From: Lachnospiraceae bacterium
Lineage (GTDB): Bacteria > Bacillota > Clostridia > Lachnospirales > Lachnospiraceae
Reading direction: 5' to 3'
Assembly: GCA_016284355.1 (NCBI GenBank)
Contig: JAEEOQ010000063.1
Coordinates: forward strand, 1 to 47,375
Length of the DNA: 47,375 bases
Shown: positions 43,580 to 47,375 of the stretch, one piece after another
Layout: each line of letters begins with the position of its first letter
Numbering within the stretch: the first letter of the stretch is position 1
Notes under the pieces: generated by a model
Database searches by the model: none
What the model saw: only the letters and a program-made list of their open reading frames with translations
What the model was told of the DNA's origin: nothing
Made by a program: the position numbers and the translations under genes

Positions 43580-43590
43580 TCTGCACAGAA

Positions 43591-43619
43591 ATATAACATT
43601 ATAGATGACTTTTTGTCAA
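43591..43619 (-). promoter_or_regulatory. Promoter of the carA-carB operon
   Basis: On the minus strand TTGACA (complement of 43614-43619), a 17-bp spacer and TTATAT (complement of 43591-43596), directly upstream of the leader hairpin. Confidence 0.7.
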
Positions 43620-43640
43620 CCATTTTCATATTTTTTAATC

Positions 43641-43684
43641 AAAAAGATATCCCTCTTCAAGAAGATTTATAACTGTCCGGATAT
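43641..43684 (-). terminator. Probable terminator of the trp operon
   Basis: On the minus strand ATATCC and GGATAT close a large loop that holds a small TCTTC/GAAGA stem, followed by CTTTTT. It lies about 20 bp after the trpA stop. The stem is short, so confidence is limited. Confidence 0.45.
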
Positions 43685-43702
43685 AAAGAGATCTTTATTC
43701 TA

Positions 43703-44488
43703 CTAACGTAGTGCATCCTTCATTTCTTTAACGTAGTCACTTACGTAAGAAACTGCGCCCTCTCCGTACTTTCCGATTATCTTCATAATGGCAGAACCCA
43801 CGATGGCCCCGTCTGAAATATCAGCCATCTTTTTAGCCTGGGCAGGGTTTGAGATACCAAAGCCTATAGCGCAAGGAATATCAGTATTTTCCCTTACCAC
43901 CTTTACTATAGAAGCAAGGTCTGTGGTTATCTCGCTTCTTGTTCCCGTAACGCCGAGGCTTGATACTATATAAAGGAAGCCCTCTGCCTCTTTTGCGATC
44001 ATGGCTATGCGGTTTTCGGAAGTGGGTGCTATAAGCGAGATCTGCGCCACGTCGTATTTCTTGCAGATTTCTGCAAATTCGCCTTTTTCCTCGAAAGGTA
44101 CGTCGGGAAGTATAACTCCGTCTATGCCTATCTCCTTGCAGGTTGAAAGGAAACGTTCGGAACCGTATGAAAATACTACATTTGCGTAGGTCATAAATAC
44201 AAGGGGTATCGTAACGTCTTTTCTAAGGTCTCTTACCAGGTCAAAAACCTTGTCTGTGGTGGTTCCTGCGGCAAGAGCTCTGATATTTGCTTCCTGTATT
44301 ACAGGGCCTTCAGCCGTCGGATCTGAAAACGGGATACCAAGCTCTATAAGGTCAGCTCCCGCATTAGCTGCCGCCCTTACAAGCTTTTTTGTTGTCCCAA
44401 GGTTTGGATCTCCGCAGGTTATAAAAGGAATAAAGGCTTTACCGCCTGCAAATGCCCCTTTTATACGCTCATTTGCTGTATTACTCAT
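43703..44488 (-). CDS. trpA: Tryptophan synthase alpha chain
   Basis: 261 residues. The catalytic glutamate and aspartate lie in [21 protein letters not shown]-type sequence near the N-terminus and the following strand; [11 protein letters not shown] and [13 protein letters not shown] are family signatures. It splits indole-3-glycerol phosphate to indole. The start overlaps trpB by 8 bp. It is the last trp gene. Confidence 0.98.
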   Translation of the reverse strand: MSNTANERIKGAFAGGKAFIPFITCGDPNLGTTKKLVRAAANAGADLIELGIPFSDPTAEGPVIQEANIRALAAGTTTDKVFDLVRDLRKDVTIPLVFMTYANVVFSYGSERFLSTCKEIGIDGVILPDVPFEEKGEFAEICKKYDVAQISLIAPTSENRIAMIAKEAEGFLYIVSSLGVTGTRSEITTDLASIVKVVRENTDIPCAIGFGISNPAQAKKMADISDGAIVGSAIMKIIGKYGEGAVSYVSDYVKEMKDALR

Positions 44489-45671
44489 AAATATCCTCCC
44501 CTCTGTATCTTGCGATGGCAGCGCAATCCTTGTCGCCTCTGCCTGATACCGTTACTACTATTATCTTATCTTTATCCATTGTAGGAGCCAGCTTAATTGC
44601 GTATGCCACGGCATGAGCTGACTCTATGGCAGGGATTATTCCCTCTGTGCGTGAAAGATATTCAAAGGCATTTACCGCCTCATCATCGGTTATGGCTACG
44701 TACTCTGCCCTGCCCGTATCATGCAGATTCGCGTGCTCAGGCCCGATGCCCGGGTAATCAAGGCCTGCTGAGATAGAGTAGACAGGGGCTATCTGGCCAA
44801 ACTCATCCTGACAAAAATATGACTTCATGCCGTGGAAGATGCCAAGTCTTCCTGTATTAATAGTTGCTGCGGTCTCAAAGGTATCTATTCCCCTTCCTGC
44901 TGCCTCGCAGCCAATAAGGCGCACTTCCTTATCTTCTATAAAATGATAAAAGCTTCCAATGGCGTTTGATCCGCCGCCTACACAGGCTATTACCGCATCA
45001 GGAAGTCTTCCCTCTTTTTCAAGGATCTGCTGCTTTGTCTCACGGCTTATTACCGCCTGAAAATCTCTTACTATTGTAGGGAATGGATGCGGCCCCATAA
45101 CAGAGCCAAGGCAGTAATGGGTGTCATCGATCCTGCTTGTCCACTCGCGCATCGCTTCAGAAACCGCATCTTTAAGGGTTGCGGTGCCGCTTGTTACAGG
45201 TATTACCGTTGCCCCAAGAAGCTTCATTCGGTATACGTTAAGCGCCTGGCGCTTTGTGTCCTCCTTACCCATAAACACCACGCACTCCATATCAAGAAGC
45301 GCTGCTGCCGTAGCGGTTGCAACGCCGTGCTGGCCTGCGCCTGTTTCTGCTATAAGCCTTGTCTTTCCCATCTTCTTTGCAAGAAGTGCCTGTCCAAGTA
45401 CGTTGTTTATCTTGTGAGAACCGGTGTGATTAAGGTCCTCTCTCTTAAGGTAGATCTTCGCTCCCCCAAGCTCTCTTGTGAGCTTTTCTGCGTAGTAAAG
45501 GCGCGACGGCCTTCCCGCATACTCGTCAAGAAGCTCTGTAAGCTCCCTGTTAAACTCAGGGTCATCCTTATATCTGTTGTAGCTTTCTTCAAGCTCTATC
45601 ACAGCGTTCATAAGGGTTTCCGGAATATATCTTCCGCCGTGCACCCCAAAACGCCCGAATTTATCTGCCAT
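44481..45671 (-). CDS. trpB: Tryptophan synthase beta chain
   Basis: 396 residues, type 1 length. The PLP lysine lies in [19 protein letters not shown], the phosphate-binding loop in [16 protein letters not shown], and [13 protein letters not shown] is also conserved. It joins indole and serine to give tryptophan in complex with TrpA. It starts 2 bp after trpF. Confidence 0.99.
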   Translation of the reverse strand: MADKFGRFGVHGGRYIPETLMNAVIELEESYNRYKDDPEFNRELTELLDEYAGRPSRLYYAEKLTRELGGAKIYLKREDLNHTGSHKINNVLGQALLAKKMGKTRLIAETGAGQHGVATATAAALLDMECVVFMGKEDTKRQALNVYRMKLLGATVIPVTSGTATLKDAVSEAMREWTSRIDDTHYCLGSVMGPHPFPTIVRDFQAVISRETKQQILEKEGRLPDAVIACVGGGSNAIGSFYHFIEDKEVRLIGCEAAGRGIDTFETAATINTGRLGIFHGMKSYFCQDEFGQIAPVYSISAGLDYPGIGPEHANLHDTGRAEYVAITDDEAVNAFEYLSRTEGIIPAIESAHAVAYAIKLAPTMDKDKIIVVTVSGRGDKDCAAIARYRGEDIYE

Positions 45672-45673
45672 AT

Positions 45674-46279
45674 TTATACTTCCTTTCCTCTTGCCGCATT
45701 TACAAATGCGGTCATTTTTGCCTTGTCCTTAAAGCCTTCAGTCTCAAGAGATGAGCTTGCATCAACTCCGTAGGGCCTTATCTTTTCTACAACTGTCTTA
45801 AGATTATTGGGGGCAAGCCCACCTGCAAGAAAATAAGGCCTTTTCACGCCGCCCAGCAGGCTCCAGTCAAAGGTAACTCCGTCTCCTGCTCCCGCATCAA
45901 GAAGCACAAGGTCTGCACTGCTTTCATTTGCTTTTTTGATGTCTTCTAATCCCTGTACCTTGAAAGCCTTGATAATGAGGACATCTGTAAGTTCCTTAAG
46001 TCCTGCTATGTATGTGTCATCCTCGCCTCCATGAAGCTGCACCGCATCTATTGTTCCTGCATTTGCAAGGGCTGCAATGTTTTCCGCATCCTCATTTACA
46101 AAGACTCCGACTGCTTTTATATCTGGGTCAAGCCTCTTTTTTAGCGCTGCCGCGTCTTCAGGCTCCACATACCTTTTGCTCTTTTTTGCAAATACAAAGC
46201 CGATGTAGTCAGGCTTTAGCTCATTTGCATAGTCTATGTCAACTTCTCTTCTTAGCCCGCAAAGTTTTACTTTAGTCAT
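45674..46279 (-). CDS. trpF: Phosphoribosylanthranilate isomerase
   Basis: 201 residues. The catalytic cysteine lies in KVKLCGLR at the N-terminus and the general-acid aspartate in [31 protein letters not shown] is the phosphate-binding segment. It overlaps trpC by 8 bp. Confidence 0.97.
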   Translation of the reverse strand: MTKVKLCGLRREVDIDYANELKPDYIGFVFAKKSKRYVEPEDAAALKKRLDPDIKAVGVFVNEDAENIAALANAGTIDAVQLHGGEDDTYIAGLKELTDVLIIKAFKVQGLEDIKKANESSADLVLLDAGAGDGVTFDWSLLGGVKRPYFLAGGLAPNNLKTVVEKIRPYGVDASSSLETEGFKDKAKMTAFVNAARGKEV

Positions 46280-47057
46280 GCTTTCCTTTTAACTCCAAAA
46301 GCTTTGCTTTTTTATCCTCCGCTCGCATCAGCGTTTCGCCCACAAGTACCGCATTTGCGCCCATTTCCTTTAAGACTTTGACGTCGGCCGCGTCTTTTAT
46401 GCCGCTTTCAGCAACAAATACTACTTCCTTTGGCACAAGTTCAAAGAGTTTTCTGCTGTTGTTTACATCTACGCTAAAATCCTTAAGGTTCCTGTTGTTT
46501 ACCCCGATAACGCGGGCTCCGCAGGCAAGTGCCGTCTTTACTTCCTCTTCATCGTGTGTCTCCACAAGGGCCGAAAGTCCGAGCTTTTCACTTATTTCCA
46601 TATACTCCTTAAGCTGCTCTTTTGAAAGAATGGAGCAAATAAGAAGCACCGCTGATGCCCCCAGCACCTTTGCCTCGTAGATCATGTACTCATCTACGGT
46701 AAAATCCTTGCGAAGGCAGGGAATACCGACGTTTTCTGCTATTTCCTTAAGATATTCGTCTTTTCCAAGGAACCTTGTGGGCTCTGTAAGTACCGAAATG
46801 CAGTCTGCTCCTGCTGCCTCATATTCCTTAGCTATCTTAAGATAGGGAAAATCAGGCGCTATAAGCCCCTTAGAAGGAGAGGCTTTCTTACATTCGCAGA
46901 TAAAGGCTATATCATCCTTTTTCAGGGCCTTTTCAAATTCAAAATCGCCCTTAGGAAGTAAAAGAGCCTGCATTTTTATTTCTTCAAGGGAAATAACACT
47001 CTTTGCTTTTCTTACCCTTTCCCTTGCAGCATCTGCAAGTTCATCAAGTATAGTCAT
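46272..47057 (-). CDS. trpC: Indole-3-glycerol phosphate synthase
   Basis: 261 residues, a stand-alone TIM barrel not fused to TrpF. Conserved motifs are FICECKKASPSKGLI, the strand with CLRKDFTVDEYMIYEAK, GVNNRNLKDF and VAESGIK. It closes the indole ring. Its start lies 5 bp after the trpD stop; the ribosome binding site GAGGAGG lies inside the last trpD codons, implying coupling. Confidence 0.98.
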   Translation of the reverse strand: MTILDELADAARERVRKAKSVISLEEIKMQALLLPKGDFEFEKALKKDDIAFICECKKASPSKGLIAPDFPYLKIAKEYEAAGADCISVLTEPTRFLGKDEYLKEIAENVGIPCLRKDFTVDEYMIYEAKVLGASAVLLICSILSKEQLKEYMEISEKLGLSALVETHDEEEVKTALACGARVIGVNNRNLKDFSVDVNNSRKLFELVPKEVVFVAESGIKDAADVKVLKEMGANAVLVGETLMRAEDKKAKLLELKGKHD

Positions 47058-47062
47058 AGGCT

Positions 47063-47375
47063 TTATGCCTCCTCTTCCTGACTTAAGGCTATGAATTTTT
47101 CAAGGGTTTCAAATGCCTTACCTGAGTCGATGATCTCTGCAGCAAGTTTTATGCCTTCCTTTATGCTCTCTGCCTTCTCGCCGATATATAAGGATACGCC
47201 TGCATTTAAAAGGACTGCGTCTCTCTTTGGTCCCTTATCTCCCTTTAATATGCCGATAGTGATCTTGGCGTTTTCCTCAGGGGTTCCGCCTACAAGCTCT
47301 TCTTTTTTGCATCTTGTAAAACCGAATTCCTCAGGGGTTATAACAAAGCTCTTAAACCAGCCGTCTTTGATCTCG
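47063..47375 (-). CDS. trpD: Anthranilate phosphoribosyltransferase, C-terminal part (cut by window edge)
   Basis: About 104 C-terminal residues are visible, ending in ALSQEEEA. Recognisable TrpD sequence includes [40 protein letters not shown] and [17 protein letters not shown]. The N-terminal part, and presumably trpE/trpG, lie beyond the window. The order trpD-C-F-B-A is the common Firmicute operon order. Confidence 0.96.
   Translation of the reverse strand, partial: EIKDGWFKSFVITPEEFGFTRCKKEELVGGTPEENAKITIGILKGDKGPKRDAVLLNAGVSLYIGEKAESIKEGIKLAAEIIDSGKAFETLEKFIALSQEEEA

Overview
The window looks like a chromosomal segment of an anaerobic, low-to-mid GC Firmicute, most likely a member of the Lachnospiraceae (Clostridia). 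The reasons are the gene content (a DUF5662 protein, a DUF975 protein, an anaerobic sulfatase-maturase homologue, a psuK-psuG pair, an S-box upstream of metK, MCP-type chemoreceptors), the strong AGGAGG-like ribosome binding sites and the many rho-independent terminators. The assignment is by gene content only; no rRNA or tRNA gene is present.

Layout. Positions 1-4753 (minus) hold a histidine kinase, response regulator, RluA-type pseudouridine synthase, methyltransferase and a cut-off unknown protein in one tight run. Positions 4857-6795 (minus) hold a YtrA-type GntR repressor with an ABC ATPase and permease, fronted by a perfect 40-bp palindrome that covers the -10 box. Positions 6823-9830 (minus) hold metK, an S66 carboxypeptidase and a DUF5662 protein behind a SAM-I riboswitch with an intrinsic terminator. 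Positions 9900-15132 are an AT-richer accessory island: a 66-residue Cys-rich peptide, two paralogous solute-binding lipoproteins, a large regulator with two HTH domains and helical repeats, and a broken ABC-exporter tail. Positions 15157-16942 hold two sugar-type ABC permeases.

Positions 17064-21374 (minus) hold an AtuA / DUF4387 / CocE hydrolase / 3-hydroxyacyl-CoA dehydrogenase cassette. Positions 21586-24587 hold a chemoreceptor paired with a solute-binding lipoprotein. Then come an AraC regulator, a secreted histidine phosphatase, a LacI regulator, a membrane protein, BirA, a DUF4143 ATPase, a type-B carboxylesterase, a DUF975 protein, a striking 82-nt palindrome, psuG-psuK, and a dienelactone-hydrolase / sulfatase-maturase-like pair. 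Positions 37771-43476 are carA-carB-purF, and 43703-47375 are the end of a trp operon (trpD partial, trpC, trpF, trpB, trpA).

The most unusual part is 9900-15132. The 14-bp box AAAAATGCATATTG (or 13-14 bp of it) occurs three times, each time with its last TTG forming the start of a -35 hexamer: before the Cys-rich peptide/lipoprotein operon, before the second lipoprotein, and (in the opposite direction) before the regulator itself. Together with the peptide and the exporter relic, this suggests a compact peptide-linked regulon, possibly the remains of a RiPP or peptide-signalling locus. The layout and boxes are seen directly; the function is inferred.
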